Below, one piece after another: positions 32,065 through 40,923 of a stretch of DNA of 64,000 nucleotides. The notes under the pieces were generated by a model. It ran no database searches, was not told the DNA's origin, and saw only the letters and a list, made by a program, of their open reading frames with translations. Numbering within the stretch: the stretch's first letter is position 1; each line of letters begins with the position of its first letter. The position numbers were made by a program, and so were the translations under genes. The stretch is from DASUKM01 sp036278735 (lineage in GTDB: Bacteria; Acidobacteriota; Vicinamibacteria; Vicinamibacterales; 2-12-FULL-66-21). The stretch lies in NCBI GenBank assembly GCA_036278735.1, contig DASUKM010000027.1:57194-121193 (forward strand), written 5' to 3'.

Positions 32065-33535
32065 ACAGGGAAAGGCGACGATTCGGAAACTTCCCACCGG
32101 AGTTCCCGGCCTGGACAGCGTGCTGGGCGGCGGGCTACCGGAGTATTCCTTCAACCTGATCGCCGGAGATCCAGGCGCCGGAAAGACCACGCTCTGCCAT
32201 CAGATCATGTTCGCGAACGCGACAGCGGAACGCCCGGCGCTGTTCTTCACGATCGTCGGTGAGCCGCCGCTGAAGATGCTCCGGTATCAGCAGCAATTCA
32301 GCTTTTTCGACATCGCGATGATCGACCGCGCCGTGCACTTCGTCAACCTGACCGAACAAGCCACGAACGATCTGGGCGGCACGCTCGAGACAATCGAGCG
32401 GGAAGTGCAGCGGCTCAGCCCTGCCTTTGTCATCGTCGATTCCTTTCGCAGTCTCATGCGGAGGATCTCTCAACCAGGCTCGATGGACCTGGACACGTTC
32501 CTGCACCGGCTCTCCGTTCGGCTGGCGAGTTGGGAGGCGACGACGTTCCTGGTGGGCGAGTACACGAGCGACGAGGCGCAGGAGCACCCCACCTTCACGG
32601 TCGCCGATGGGATCGTGTGGCTGTCGCAGAACGTCAATCGGAACTCGATGGTCCGCAAGCTTCAGGTGATGAAACAACGCGGCCAGGAGGTTCTGCCGGG
32701 ACTTCACACGTTTCGGATTACCGATCACGGCCTTCGGGTGTTCCCGCGAACGATCAAGCCGTTCGAGCGGGCCGGGACGCATCCGCCGCAGCTGATTTCC
32801 AGCGGGATCGATGGGATCGACGAGTTGCTCGGTGGAGGCATTCTTCAGGGGAGCGCCGTGCTGGTCGCGGGCCCGAGCGGATCGGGCAAGTCGACGGTCG
32901 GACTCCAGTTTCTCGCCGACGGCGTGAAACACCAGGAGCACGGCGTGCTCGCCATGTTCGAGGAGAGCACCGAAAAGTACATCGAGCAGGCGAAATCGAT
33001 CGGGATCGATCTGGGCGAGATGGCGAAAGCGGGCGCCATCAAGCTCATCTATCTGAGGCCCCTGGATCTCTCGATCGACGAGACGCTGCACGAAATCCAG
33101 GACGGGGTGGCCCAGGTCGGGGCCCAGCGCGTCGTCATCGACTCGCTCACGGGTCTCGAGATCGCCCTGGCCCCGACCTTCGAGCAGGATTTCCGGGAGT
33201 CTCTGTACCGCCTGGTGGGGGCGCTGACGGGCAGCGGCGTCACGGTGATGATGACCGTGGAGGTCGCCGACAGCTACACGGAGCTGCGCTTCAGTCCGCA
33301 CGCGGTGTCGTTCATGACCAACGACATCATTCTGCAGCGCTATATCGAGCTCGAGGGGTGCCTCCGGACCGTCGTCACAATCGTCAAGACGAGGAGCCGC
33401 AAGCACAGCAATCAGATCCGTGAGTACCAGATCACGAATCGGGGCATTGTCGTCGGTCGCGACCTGTCGGAGTACATCGGAATCATCACGGGAACTCCAC
33501 GGTTGCGCGACAGGCGCGCGGAGCAACGGGAGTAG
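32057..33535 (+). CDS. KaiC-like double-domain RecA ATPase
   Basis: A 492-residue protein with two KaiC domains. CI: Walker A GDPGAGKTT (37-45); the paired catalytic glutamates are replaced by Gly68-Glu69 (VGEPP). CII: Walker A GPSGSGKST (272-280) and intact Glu302-Glu303 (FEESTEKY). The site matching the autophosphorylated Ser431-Thr432 of cyanobacterial KaiC reads Ser418-Phe419 followed by Met-Thr421. Thus one phosphoacceptor is kept and the other lost. The start ATG at 32057 has AAGGA upstream and overlaps the 146-aa gene. It is followed 15 bases on by a histidine kinase. No kaiA or kaiB is present, so it is a non-clock signalling KaiC. Confidence 0.9.
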   Translation: MNKQGKATIRKLPTGVPGLDSVLGGGLPEYSFNLIAGDPGAGKTTLCHQIMFANATAERPALFFTIVGEPPLKMLRYQQQFSFFDIAMIDRAVHFVNLTEQATNDLGGTLETIEREVQRLSPAFVIVDSFRSLMRRISQPGSMDLDTFLHRLSVRLASWEATTFLVGEYTSDEAQEHPTFTVADGIVWLSQNVNRNSMVRKLQVMKQRGQEVLPGLHTFRITDHGLRVFPRTIKPFERAGTHPPQLISSGIDGIDELLGGGILQGSAVLVAGPSGSGKSTVGLQFLADGVKHQEHGVLAMFEESTEKYIEQAKSIGIDLGEMAKAGAIKLIYLRPLDLSIDETLHEIQDGVAQVGAQRVVIDSLTGLEIALAPTFEQDFRESLYRLVGALTGSGVTVMMTVEVADSYTELRFSPHAVSFMTNDIILQRYIELEGCLRTVVTIVKTRSRKHSNQIREYQITNRGIVVGRDLSEYIGIITGTPRLRDRRAEQRE

Positions 33536-33550
33536 ACTAGGATCGCGACT

Positions 33551-34891
33551 GTGGACGCGGATCGCGAAGATCTCATCGCCCGTCTGCGAGAGGCCAATGA
33601 GAAGCTGGTCATGGCCAGCATTCGGTCGCAGCAGCTTGCCGAACAGGCAGACGCCTTTCGCGCGCGGGCAGAGCTCTTGAGCGACGCCACGGAGTTGCTG
33701 GCCGCTTCCTTCGATGGCGACGTCCCTCTCGCCGCCATTGCCAGACTGACGGTCCCGAAGTTCGCGGACTGGTGCCTGATCGACCTGCTGGAAGATGCCG
33801 GTCGAAGCGCCCGAGTCGAGGTCGCGCACGTGGGCGACGGCGGCCATTCATTGGCGGTGCAGCTACGGCCCTCCACGGAGCGCGAAGTCCTGTCGGCCAG
33901 TAGCGTCGCGTTCGTACCCATGTGCGACGACACGACGGTCGCGTGCGCGAAGACACCCGAGCGCCAGGAGATTCTGCGCGATCTCGGTCCGCGTTCGTTC
34001 GTGGCCGCTCCCCTCGTCGCGCGCGGCGCCACGCTCGGCGTGCTCACATTCCTCTTCACCGACGAATCAGCCCGTCACTATCGCGAGGAGGACGTGCAGC
34101 TCGCGGTGGAACTGGCGCGTCGCTGCGCCCTGGCCGTCGAGAACGCGAGGCTGTACGGGCGCTCTCAGGAAAGCAGCCGGTTGAAGGACGAGTTCCTCGC
34201 GGTCCTGTCGCACGAACTGCGGACGCCGTTGAACGCGATCCTCGGTTGGGTACAGATTCTCCGCACCAATTCCCTGGCGGCGGCGAGCCGGGAGCACGCG
34301 CTCGAAATCATCGAGCGCAATGCGGCCGCGCAGGCGCAGCTCGTCGAGGACCTGCTCGACGTGTCGCGGATCGTGACCGGGAAGCTGCGGCTCACGATGC
34401 AGCCCATGGATCTGACCGCGGTGATTGGCGCGAGCATCGACTCGGTTCGGCCGATCGCGGCCGCCAAGGGAATCCATCTCGACCTGCTCGTCCACGAGGC
34501 CGCGCCGATGAATGGCGATCCGAACCGCCTGCAGCAGGTGTTCTGGAACCTGCTGTCGAATGCCCTGAAGTTCACCTCCAGAGAGGGAAACGTGTCCGTC
34601 CGGCTTCAGCACGCCGACTCGACGGTCCGCGTGATCGTTTCCGACGACGGCAGAGGGATTGCCCCGGCGTTCCTGTCTCACGTGTTCGATCCATTCCGGC
34701 AGGCAGAGGCTGGCGCCACGCGGACGCATGCGGGTCTCGGCCTCGGACTCGCGATCGTCCGGCAGCTGGTGGAACTGCACGGCGGCGACATCACGGCCGA
34801 GAGCGGCGGTGCCGGCCAGGGTTCGACCTTCACCGTCACGCTCCCGGCCCAGCCGCAATCAACCGCCGCGCGCGTTTCGGTGAGGACGTAG
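33551..34891 (+). CDS. GAF-domain sensor histidine kinase
   Basis: A 446-residue soluble kinase. A short coiled-coil (1-45) and a GAF domain (about 45-200) precede HisKA with phospho-acceptor His221 in VLSHELRTPLN. The ATPase domain shows the N-box FWNLLSNALKF (331-341), DDGRGIA and GLGLGLAIV. No membrane segment and no receiver domain. GTG start at 33551. It follows the KaiC-like gene by 15 bases and probably takes input from it or acts with it; no cognate response regulator is seen nearby. The stop lies one base from that of the convergent aminotransferase. Confidence 0.9.
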   Translation: MDADREDLIARLREANEKLVMASIRSQQLAEQADAFRARAELLSDATELLAASFDGDVPLAAIARLTVPKFADWCLIDLLEDAGRSARVEVAHVGDGGHSLAVQLRPSTEREVLSASSVAFVPMCDDTTVACAKTPERQEILRDLGPRSFVAAPLVARGATLGVLTFLFTDESARHYREEDVQLAVELARRCALAVENARLYGRSQESSRLKDEFLAVLSHELRTPLNAILGWVQILRTNSLAAASREHALEIIERNAAAQAQLVEDLLDVSRIVTGKLRLTMQPMDLTAVIGASIDSVRPIAAAKGIHLDLLVHEAAPMNGDPNRLQQVFWNLLSNALKFTSREGNVSVRLQHADSTVRVIVSDDGRGIAPAFLSHVFDPFRQAEAGATRTHAGLGLGLAIVRQLVELHGGDITAESGGAGQGSTFTVTLPAQPQSTAARVSVRT

Positions 34892-34892
34892 C

Positions 34893-35966
34893 CTACCAGG
34901 CGCGCGCGTCGAGCGCCGCGCCGATCTGCTCGAGTCCCGCGCGCAGCACGTCGGCACGCCCCGCGATCCCCAGGCGGAAATGTGCGGGCGCGTCGAAGAA
35001 TCGTCCCGGCACGAGGCCGGTGTCGCGCTCGTCGAGCAGGCGCTCGACGAACCGGCCCGCATCCGGCACGCCGCGCAGTCGCGGGAACACCACCGTGCTG
35101 CGCGACTCGACCCACTCCAGCTCGGGGCGCGAGGCCAGGAACTCGCGCACGAGCGGGCGGTTGGCGTCGAGGATCCGCCGGGCGCGTTCAGCCAGGCGAT
35201 CGAGGTGCTCGAACGCCAGCCCGGAAAGACGTTCGGCGACGATGGAACCAGTGCCGTCCACGACGTCGCGCGCGCGCCGAATCCGGAACGTCAGCGCCTC
35301 GGAGGCGATCGTCCAGCCGCAGCGCAGGCTGGACAGGCCGTACGACTTGGTGAGGCTGCTCGTGGAAACGAACTGATCGCCGCGCGTGGCGGCGGGGGGC
35401 GCACCTGGATCGGCAGCGTCGAGGTACACCTCGTCGACGACCACGTGGGCGCCTGCCTTTTCCGCCAGGCGGCCAACCTCGTCGAGCGCGGCGCCGTCGG
35501 CGAGCACGCCGCCGGGGTTGTGCGGCGACGTGATGACGATCGCCCGCGTTCGCGGCGTGATCGCCGCACGCACCCGATCGGGATCGAGACGAAAGCCGCC
35601 GTCGAACGGCCGGTCGAACGAGACCACGTTCGCGCCGAGCAGCCGCGCCGCGCCCGCCAGTGGATCGTACCCCGGCCGCTCCACCATCACGTCGTCTCCC
35701 GGTTCCAGGAGCGCCGCCAGGGCCAGCAGGTTCGCTCCGGCAGTGCCGCTGGCCGTCATCACCTGTGGTTCGCTCACGCCGTAGCGGGTCGCGATCGCCT
35801 CGACGAGCGGCCGATAGCCGGTGTCGTTGCTGCCGGTGAAACTCAGTGCGTCGCGGGCGCCGGGCAGGTCGTCAATCGAACACGCCAGCATGTTGCTGCC
35901 GGTCAAATCGAAGGCCGCGCGGCGATGGGTCTTGGCCCATTCCATATACGGAGCGTAGTAGCGCAT
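34893..35966 (-). CDS. Class I/II PLP-dependent aminotransferase
   Basis: A 357-residue fold-type I enzyme. The PLP lysine is Lys207 in SSLTKSYGLSSLR; SPHNPGG (147-153) binds substrate carboxylate, and VVVDEVYLD carries the PLP-pyridine Asp. The family is close to aspartate/valine-pyruvate-type aminotransferases; the substrate is not clear. It lacks the longer N-terminus of most AspAT. It begins just 13 bases before the AAAGCCC tract and the APC permease gene lies upstream on the same strand, so a shared transcript is possible. Confidence 0.85.
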   Translation of the reverse strand: MRYYAPYMEWAKTHRRAAFDLTGSNMLACSIDDLPGARDALSFTGSNDTGYRPLVEAIATRYGVSEPQVMTASGTAGANLLALAALLEPGDDVMVERPGYDPLAGAARLLGANVVSFDRPFDGGFRLDPDRVRAAITPRTRAIVITSPHNPGGVLADGAALDEVGRLAEKAGAHVVVDEVYLDAADPGAPPAATRGDQFVSTSSLTKSYGLSSLRCGWTIASEALTFRIRRARDVVDGTGSIVAERLSGLAFEHLDRLAERARRILDANRPLVREFLASRPELEWVESRSTVVFPRLRGVPDAGRFVERLLDERDTGLVPGRFFDAPAHFRLGIAGRADVLRAGLEQIGAALDARAW

Positions 35967-35978
35967 ACGTCAGGCGTT

Positions 35979-36002
35979 GGGCTTTGGGCTTTAGGCTTTG
36001 GG
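35979..36002. repeat. GGGCTTT heptamer tract at the 3' end of the permease gene
   Basis: Three heptamers (GGGCTTT, GGGCTTT, AGGCTTT) then GGG. The permease stop codon lies inside the tract, and the last four residues (HPKA) are encoded by it. The reverse complement of this tract occurs on the other side of the gene. Confidence 0.85.
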
Positions 36003-37307
36003 ATGGCGGCGGTACCAGTAGAACACCGGAATGCCGGCGGCGATCAGCAGCCCTCCGCGCACGGCGCTCGACGGGTCGGCGTGGATCACGCTGAGGACGA
36101 CGCCGGCCGCGATGAGCGAGAAGAGAATCTGCACGACTGGATAGCCGGGCGCGCGGAACGCGCCGGCGGGGCGCCGCTCGAGCGGGAACGTGCGGCGGAA
36201 GACGAGCACCGTCGAGACCGTCAGGCCGAAGAAGATCCAGTCGGCGAACACGACATAGTTCAGGAGCTGTTCGTATCGGCCGGTGATGGCGAGGATGCAC
36301 GACCAGGTCGACTGGACGATGATCGCGAGGCTCGGCGTGCGGAACCGCGGATGCAGCTTGGCGAGCGCCGGCACGAACAGCCCGTCCGCCGCCATCGCGT
36401 AGTACACGCGCGTCGGCGCGAGGATCGAGAGATCGAGGAAGCCGAACGTCGACACCGCAATCGCGGCGCTGACGAACGTGTCGCCGATCGGCCCGAACAT
36501 CTGCCTGGCCGCGTCGGCGGCCGGGGACGTCGTGCCGGCGAGCCCGGCGAGCCCGAGCGCTCTGAGATAGACGATGTTCACCGTCACGTAGATCACGACC
36601 ACGGCCACGGTGCCGGCGACGAGGCTGATCGGCAGGTTGCGCCGGGGGTTCTCGATCTCCTCGGCGACGTAGTTCGCGCTCTGCCAGCCGCCGTACGAGA
36701 ACAGGATCGGGACGAGCGCGGCCCCGAAGGCCACGGCGGTCGCTGGAGCGCCGCCGCCCGCCGCGCGCGCGGCGTGGAACCATCCCGGGTGGCCGGCGGC
36801 GACGAAGCCGGCGGCGACGAGCACGGCCAGGGCCGCGACCTTCAGGACGACGAGCACGTTCAGGACGCGGCTGCCGGGCTTGACGCCGAGATAATTGACG
36901 ACTGACAGCAGGACGACGGCCGCAATGGCCAGCGGTACGCGGGCGCCGTCGGGGGCACCGGCGAGGTGCAGCGCGTAGGTGGCGAACGTGATCGCCACCG
37001 CCGCGATGGCGCCGCTCTCGATGACGAGCAGAAGCGCCCAGCCGTACAGAAATCCCGCCAGCGGATGATAGCCGTCGCGCAGATAGACGTACTGACCGCC
37101 GGCCTTCGGAAAGACCGCTCCCAGTTCCGCGTACGAAAAGGCGCCCGCCAGCGCGATCGCACCCCCCGCCGCCCAGGCCCCGAGCACGAGCAGCGGCGTG
37201 TCGAGCCGCTGCGCCACGATGTAGGGGGTCATGAAGATGCCGGCCCCGATGATGCCGCCGATCACGACCATCGTGGCGTCGAACGGGCCGAGGGCGCGCC
37301 GGAACAT
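35991..37307 (-). CDS. APC-family amino acid permease
   Basis: A 438-residue transporter with about 12 membrane helices. It starts ALGPFDATMVVIGGIIGAGIF, the conserved first helix with the substrate-binding GxGIF, and includes FPKAGGQYVYLRDGYHP and SYGGWQSANYVAEEIENP, as in the LAT/serine-threonine exchanger subgroup. The substrate is not determined. GAGG before the ATG supports the start. Both ends of the gene touch AAAGCCC tracts. Confidence 0.88.
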   Translation of the reverse strand: MFRRALGPFDATMVVIGGIIGAGIFMTPYIVAQRLDTPLLVLGAWAAGGAIALAGAFSYAELGAVFPKAGGQYVYLRDGYHPLAGFLYGWALLLVIESGAIAAVAITFATYALHLAGAPDGARVPLAIAAVVLLSVVNYLGVKPGSRVLNVLVVLKVAALAVLVAAGFVAAGHPGWFHAARAAGGGAPATAVAFGAALVPILFSYGGWQSANYVAEEIENPRRNLPISLVAGTVAVVVIYVTVNIVYLRALGLAGLAGTTSPAADAARQMFGPIGDTFVSAAIAVSTFGFLDLSILAPTRVYYAMAADGLFVPALAKLHPRFRTPSLAIIVQSTWSCILAITGRYEQLLNYVVFADWIFFGLTVSTVLVFRRTFPLERRPAGAFRAPGYPVVQILFSLIAAGVVLSVIHADPSSAVRGGLLIAAGIPVFYWYRRHPKA

Positions 37308-37323
37308 GGAGGAACTCTACCCT

Positions 37324-37344
37324 AAAGCCCAAAGCCCAAAGCCT
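37324..37344. repeat. AAAGCCC heptamer tract at the 5' side of the permease gene
   Basis: AAAGCCC at 37324 and 37331 and AAAGCCT at 37338, the inverted counterpart of the tract at 35979-36002. It occupies most of the gap between the permease start and the GHMP kinase stop (37346). Confidence 0.85.
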
Positions 37345-37345
37345 G

Positions 37346-38635
37346 CTAAAGCCTGCGCAGCGGCGCGCTGGGGCGTGTGAGGAAGAAATCGGGGCGGCGG
37401 TGGGGGAAGGCCGCGGCGTAGCGGCGGCGCCAGTCGTCGAGGAATGATGCGTCGTGCGCGCGCGGGACCATCGCCCAGACGCTGCCGCCGAAGCCGGCGC
37501 CGAATGCGGAGGCGGCGAGCGCGCCCGCCTCGCGCGCCGCGCGGGCGAGAAAGATGGTTTCCGGCACCTGATTGCCCAGCCACTGCTCGACGCCGCGCTG
37601 CGATCGATCGACCTCGTCGCCGAATCGCGCGAAATCGTGGCGGGCGAGCGCGTCGAAGGCGGCGGGGACGATGCGCTCGCTTTCCTGAAAGAACTGCTCG
37701 AACCGGTCGAGCAATTGCCTGGCCGTGAAGGTAGGCGGCAGCCGCGCGCGGCGCAGGACCTCGCGGATGCGCTCGGCGGCGTCCGGAGCCGAGGTCGCCG
37801 CGATCGCCAGCGACGGATCGGAGCGTCCTGTCGCGTCGCACCAGAGGCGCAGCACGGTTGCGGCGGCTGTGGCCGCCCGATTGTAGTGGTCGCGGGCGTC
37901 GGCGGTTTTCACGGCCACGACGCCGCTGACGCCGACCGCGAACGCGCACTCGTCGGGAAATCCCACGCGTCCTTCCGCGCGGACCGGACAAAACGCGTAA
38001 CGGCTCAGCCAGTCCGGCTGGCAACAGAGAATCGCGGTGTGATCCTCGCTGCCGCTCATCGTGCCGACCCCCGCATTGCCGGCGAGCGACCCAAACGCCG
38101 CGCCTGCCTCGATGGCGCTCACGTACCCTGCCAGATCTTCGACGCTGCGGATGTTCTGGCGGTAAGCCTCGCGCGCGTCGAGCGCGTTGCGGTCGGCGAG
38201 CGCCGTGAACAGGCCGGTGACCAGCGCGCTCGAGCTGCTGAGGCCGGCGGCGCGCGGCAGATCGCTCTCGACCACGAGGTCGGCCCCGCGCAGGTCCGGC
38301 CCGAAGTTGCGGGCCAGACGCGACGTCACCGCATCCAGGTACACCGCCCATCCGCCCCTCACGGCTGGCGCCACTTCGTCGAGCGATGCCCGGACGGGGT
38401 CCGCCGCCGACGCGTCACGCACGGCGACCATGGCGTCCTCGCGCGCGGCCACCGCGACGACGAGGCCGCGATCGACCGTGCAGAGCAGGCTGCGGCCCCC
38501 CGCGTAGTCGGTGTGCTTGCCGAGTACTTCGATGCGGCCCGGCACGTGCCAGACGCGCACGTCGCCGGCGCCGCCACGATCGGCGCGAAGGCGCGCGACG
38601 GCACGATCCCGCAAGCGGTCGCGCGGGGCCGTCAC
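37346..38635 (-). CDS. GHMP-family sugar kinase, galactokinase-like
   Basis: About 429 residues from a GTG that overlaps the stop of the nucleotidyltransferase gene as GTGA. The substrate motif reads GRIEVLGKHTDYAGG (galactokinase has GEHTDY, so Lys replaces Glu). The phosphate loop is LPRAAGLSSSSALVTG, and the third motif GAGFGGSVWAMV. The likely catalytic Asp is in GSEDHTAIL. It should phosphorylate a sugar at C1; the identity of the sugar is uncertain because of the Lys change. Confidence 0.82.
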   Translation of the reverse strand: MTAPRDRLRDRAVARLRADRGGAGDVRVWHVPGRIEVLGKHTDYAGGRSLLCTVDRGLVVAVAAREDAMVAVRDASAADPVRASLDEVAPAVRGGWAVYLDAVTSRLARNFGPDLRGADLVVESDLPRAAGLSSSSALVTGLFTALADRNALDAREAYRQNIRSVEDLAGYVSAIEAGAAFGSLAGNAGVGTMSGSEDHTAILCCQPDWLSRYAFCPVRAEGRVGFPDECAFAVGVSGVVAVKTADARDHYNRAATAAATVLRLWCDATGRSDPSLAIAATSAPDAAERIREVLRRARLPPTFTARQLLDRFEQFFQESERIVPAAFDALARHDFARFGDEVDRSQRGVEQWLGNQVPETIFLARAAREAGALAASAFGAGFGGSVWAMVPRAHDASFLDDWRRRYAAAFPHRRPDFFLTRPSAPLRRL

Positions 38636-39438
38636 GGACGAGGCTCGATGTCGCGCAGCCGCATGGCGACGCGCGTCACGTCCGCGCGATGGGAGAGGTC
38701 GAGCACGGGGCGCTCGACGACCGAGGCGCGGAGGCGCAGACCAAGGCGCCGGATCCCGTAGTCGACCGCGCGCGGCAGTTCGAGTTCCCCGCGCGGCGAA
38801 GGAGGCACCGCGCGGCACGCCTCGAAGATCGGCGCGCCGAACCGCCAGCAGTTCATGCTGATCGCCTGGCGGCCCGGCGCCAGCACGTCCGGTTTCTCTT
38901 CGACCGAGGCCAGATACCCGTCCGCGTCGATCGTCACGATCGCGTACGCGGCCACGCGCTCCGGCGGAATGTTCCCCTCCCTGACGAGCGCCTCGCGATC
39001 GAACAGCACGACGCACGGCGCGGCCGACGTCCGCAGCGTCTCGAGCACATCGACGGGGTAGTAGTTGTCGCCATTGACCACGACGAACGCGTCGCGCTCG
39101 ACGAGGGGCTCGATGGCCAGCACCGCGTCGGCCGTCCCGCGCGGCTCCGCCTGCACGGCGTACTCGATCGCCAGGCGGGTCGGCGGATGGTGGGCGTAGT
39201 GGCTGCCGATCGCGTCGTGCTCGGGCGCGACGACGAGCAGCGCGCGCGCAAAGCCGCCATCGGCAAGGCCGCTCAGGACGTAGTCGAGAAAGGGGCGGCC
39301 GGCGAGCGGGATCATCGCCTTCAACCCGGCTGACGCCACCCGCGCCTGCACCGGGTCGAGCGGCACGACCTCGTCGTCGTCGCGCCGCATGCGGGTGCCG
39401 AGGCCACGGGCGAGGACGACCGCCGTGCGGGCGATCAT
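38632..39438 (-). CDS. Sugar-1-phosphate nucleotidyltransferase
   Basis: A 268-residue NTP-transferase. It opens with AVVLARGLGTRMR, the nucleotide-binding GLGTRM signature, then KAMIPLAGRPFLDYVL and VVNGDNYY for the metal-binding Asp. The GTGA overlap with the kinase suggests the two work in sequence: kinase to sugar-1-phosphate, transferase to NDP-sugar. GAGG upstream supports the ATG at 39438. Confidence 0.88.
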   Translation of the reverse strand: MIARTAVVLARGLGTRMRRDDDEVVPLDPVQARVASAGLKAMIPLAGRPFLDYVLSGLADGGFARALLVVAPEHDAIGSHYAHHPPTRLAIEYAVQAEPRGTADAVLAIEPLVERDAFVVVNGDNYYPVDVLETLRTSAAPCVVLFDREALVREGNIPPERVAAYAIVTIDADGYLASVEEKPDVLAPGRQAISMNCWRFGAPIFEACRAVPPSPRGELELPRAVDYGIRRLGLRLRASVVERPVLDLSHRADVTRVAMRLRDIEPRP

Positions 39439-39523
39439 GGGCGGGCCTCGTTGTCGGTCGTCACCGCGAGCACGCTACCGGCCGCCCGCGTATCGTGTCA
39501 AGCCGCCCGCCCGCGACAGGGGT

Positions 39524-40213
39524 CTAGTAGCCGGGGAACTCCTCGGTGCGGATGTCGTCGGGGTCGATGCGCGCGTCGCCGAGCGCCTGGCGCATCGCCT
39601 TGACGAACGCGTCCGGGCCGGCGGCATAGGCGATCACACTGGCGGGATCCGGCACGTGCTGCCGAATCATCTCGGCGGTGATGAACCCGCTTTGATCCGT
39701 GAAGACCGGCACGAGCGAAAAGTTCGGATTGCTGGCGGCCCATCGCTGGAGGTCGTCGAGGAACGCGCCGCTCTCGCGCACGCGGTTCGAGTAGAGCAGG
39801 ACGAGGTGATGGCCGGAGCCGCGCTCGGTCGCGTCCTTGATCATCGATCGGAACGGCGTGATCCCGATGCCGCCGGCGAGCAGCAGCGCGGGGCGCGACA
39901 CCTTCTTGTGGAGGGTGAACGAGCCGTAGGGGCCGTCGACGTCGAGCACGGTGCCGAGCGGCGCGTCGAGCAGGCTGCGCTTGAACGCGCTGCCGGTCAG
40001 CCGCGTGGCCACGGTGATCGACGGCAGGTCGGCGGGCGAGGAGGCGATGGAAAACGTCCGCGCGTTCCCCTCGCTGTCCGAGTACATCGGGTCGGGCAGC
40101 GTGAAGTCGCAGGTCTGGCCCGCTTCGAACACCATCTCGCCGTCCAGGGTGAACGTGAACGCGCCGGTTCCCTGCGCGACGGTCTGCCGGTCCGTCAGCC
40201 GTCCCTTGATCAT
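39524..40213 (-). CDS. FAD/NAD(P)-binding ferredoxin reductase-type oxidoreductase
   Basis: About 229 residues with the FNR fold. RTFSIASSP binds FAD, LLAGGIGITPFRSM binds NAD(P)H, and YAAGPDAFVKAM ends the fold. It lacks an iron-sulfur domain and so takes electrons to or from another partner. The ATG at 40213 has GGAGG seven bases upstream and is preferred to an upstream TTG. Confidence 0.88.
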   Translation of the reverse strand: MIKGRLTDRQTVAQGTGAFTFTLDGEMVFEAGQTCDFTLPDPMYSDSEGNARTFSIASSPADLPSITVATRLTGSAFKRSLLDAPLGTVLDVDGPYGSFTLHKKVSRPALLLAGGIGITPFRSMIKDATERGSGHHLVLLYSNRVRESGAFLDDLQRWAASNPNFSLVPVFTDQSGFITAEMIRQHVPDPASVIAYAAGPDAFVKAMRQALGDARIDPDDIRTEEFPGY

Positions 40214-40277
40214 CTCCAAACCTCCATCCAGATAGAGTGCGTCGTCCTCGAAAGGTTACACTCGTTCGGGAGGTTCC

Positions 40278-40853
40278 GTGCCGTTGATGTACGATTTCGT
40301 CGCGATCCCGGACAATGCGGTGCCGCGCGCGGCGTGTGCGCTCGCGCAGCCGATGCTCGAGACCTACGTGAGCGAGACCAACAAGGTCGCGTCGGTCTGG
40401 CGCGAGTTCGCCGACGCGGACCTCGCGTACCGGCCGCACCCGTCGGCCACCCCGGTCGGCGGCATCCTGAAACACCAGCTCCTCTCCGAGCGGCGATTCT
40501 TTGCCGAGTTCCTCGGCCTTTCGGAGCCGCCCGCCGACCGCGTGCTGCCGCCGCAGACGACGGCCGCGGCGTTTGTCGAGCGTCTCGTCGAGCTGGCGCG
40601 GCCGCGTCCGGCGTGGCTGGCGCCGCAGCCGGAGGCCTGGTGGCTCGAGGCGCGGCCGTTTTTTGACGTCACCCGTTCCCGCGCGTGGATTTTCTGGCGG
40701 CGCGTCCTCCACACCGCCCACCATCGCACACAGCTCACGGTTTATCTGCGCACGATGGGGCGGCGCGTGCCGTCGACCTACGGTCCGACGGCGGACGTCA
40801 CCTGGACGTCCGCGGATCCGACGACCTCCGTCGACGCGGCGGGACGCACGTAG
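40278..40853 (+). CDS. DinB-family protein
   Basis: A 191-residue four-helix bundle protein. Metal-ligand candidates are His66 (ILKHQLL), His145 and His149 (HTAHHRTQL), as in DinB/YfiT hydrolase-like proteins, with thiol transfer or detoxification proposed for some. GTG at 40278, four bases after GGGAGG, is preferred; an ATG three codons later is possible. Confidence 0.82.
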   Translation: MPLMYDFVAIPDNAVPRAACALAQPMLETYVSETNKVASVWREFADADLAYRPHPSATPVGGILKHQLLSERRFFAEFLGLSEPPADRVLPPQTTAAAFVERLVELARPRPAWLAPQPEAWWLEARPFFDVTRSRAWIFWRRVLHTAHHRTQLTVYLRTMGRRVPSTYGPTADVTWTSADPTTSVDAAGRT

Positions 40854-40861
40854 CCGGGCGA

Positions 40862-40911
40862 CTGAACCCTGAACCAGCCCCGAACCCTGAACCCCGAACC
40901 CCGAACGACCA
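40862..40911. repeat. GAACCC-type short repeat tract
   Basis: CTGAACC and CCGAACCC units repeat about seven times between the DinB stop and the ArnT-like stop. The same word family appears at 55287-55340. It has no coding potential. Confidence 0.8.
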
Positions 40912-40923
40912 CCCGTCCGCCGA

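Noticed and set aside
32057..33535. Cyanobacterial-type circadian clock
   Set aside because: No kaiA or kaiB, and the Thr432-equivalent phosphosite is Phe.
37346..39438. Heptose pathway HddA/HddC
   Set aside because: The kinase motif reads as galactokinase-like (HTDYAGG) and no heptose isomerase or phosphatase is present.
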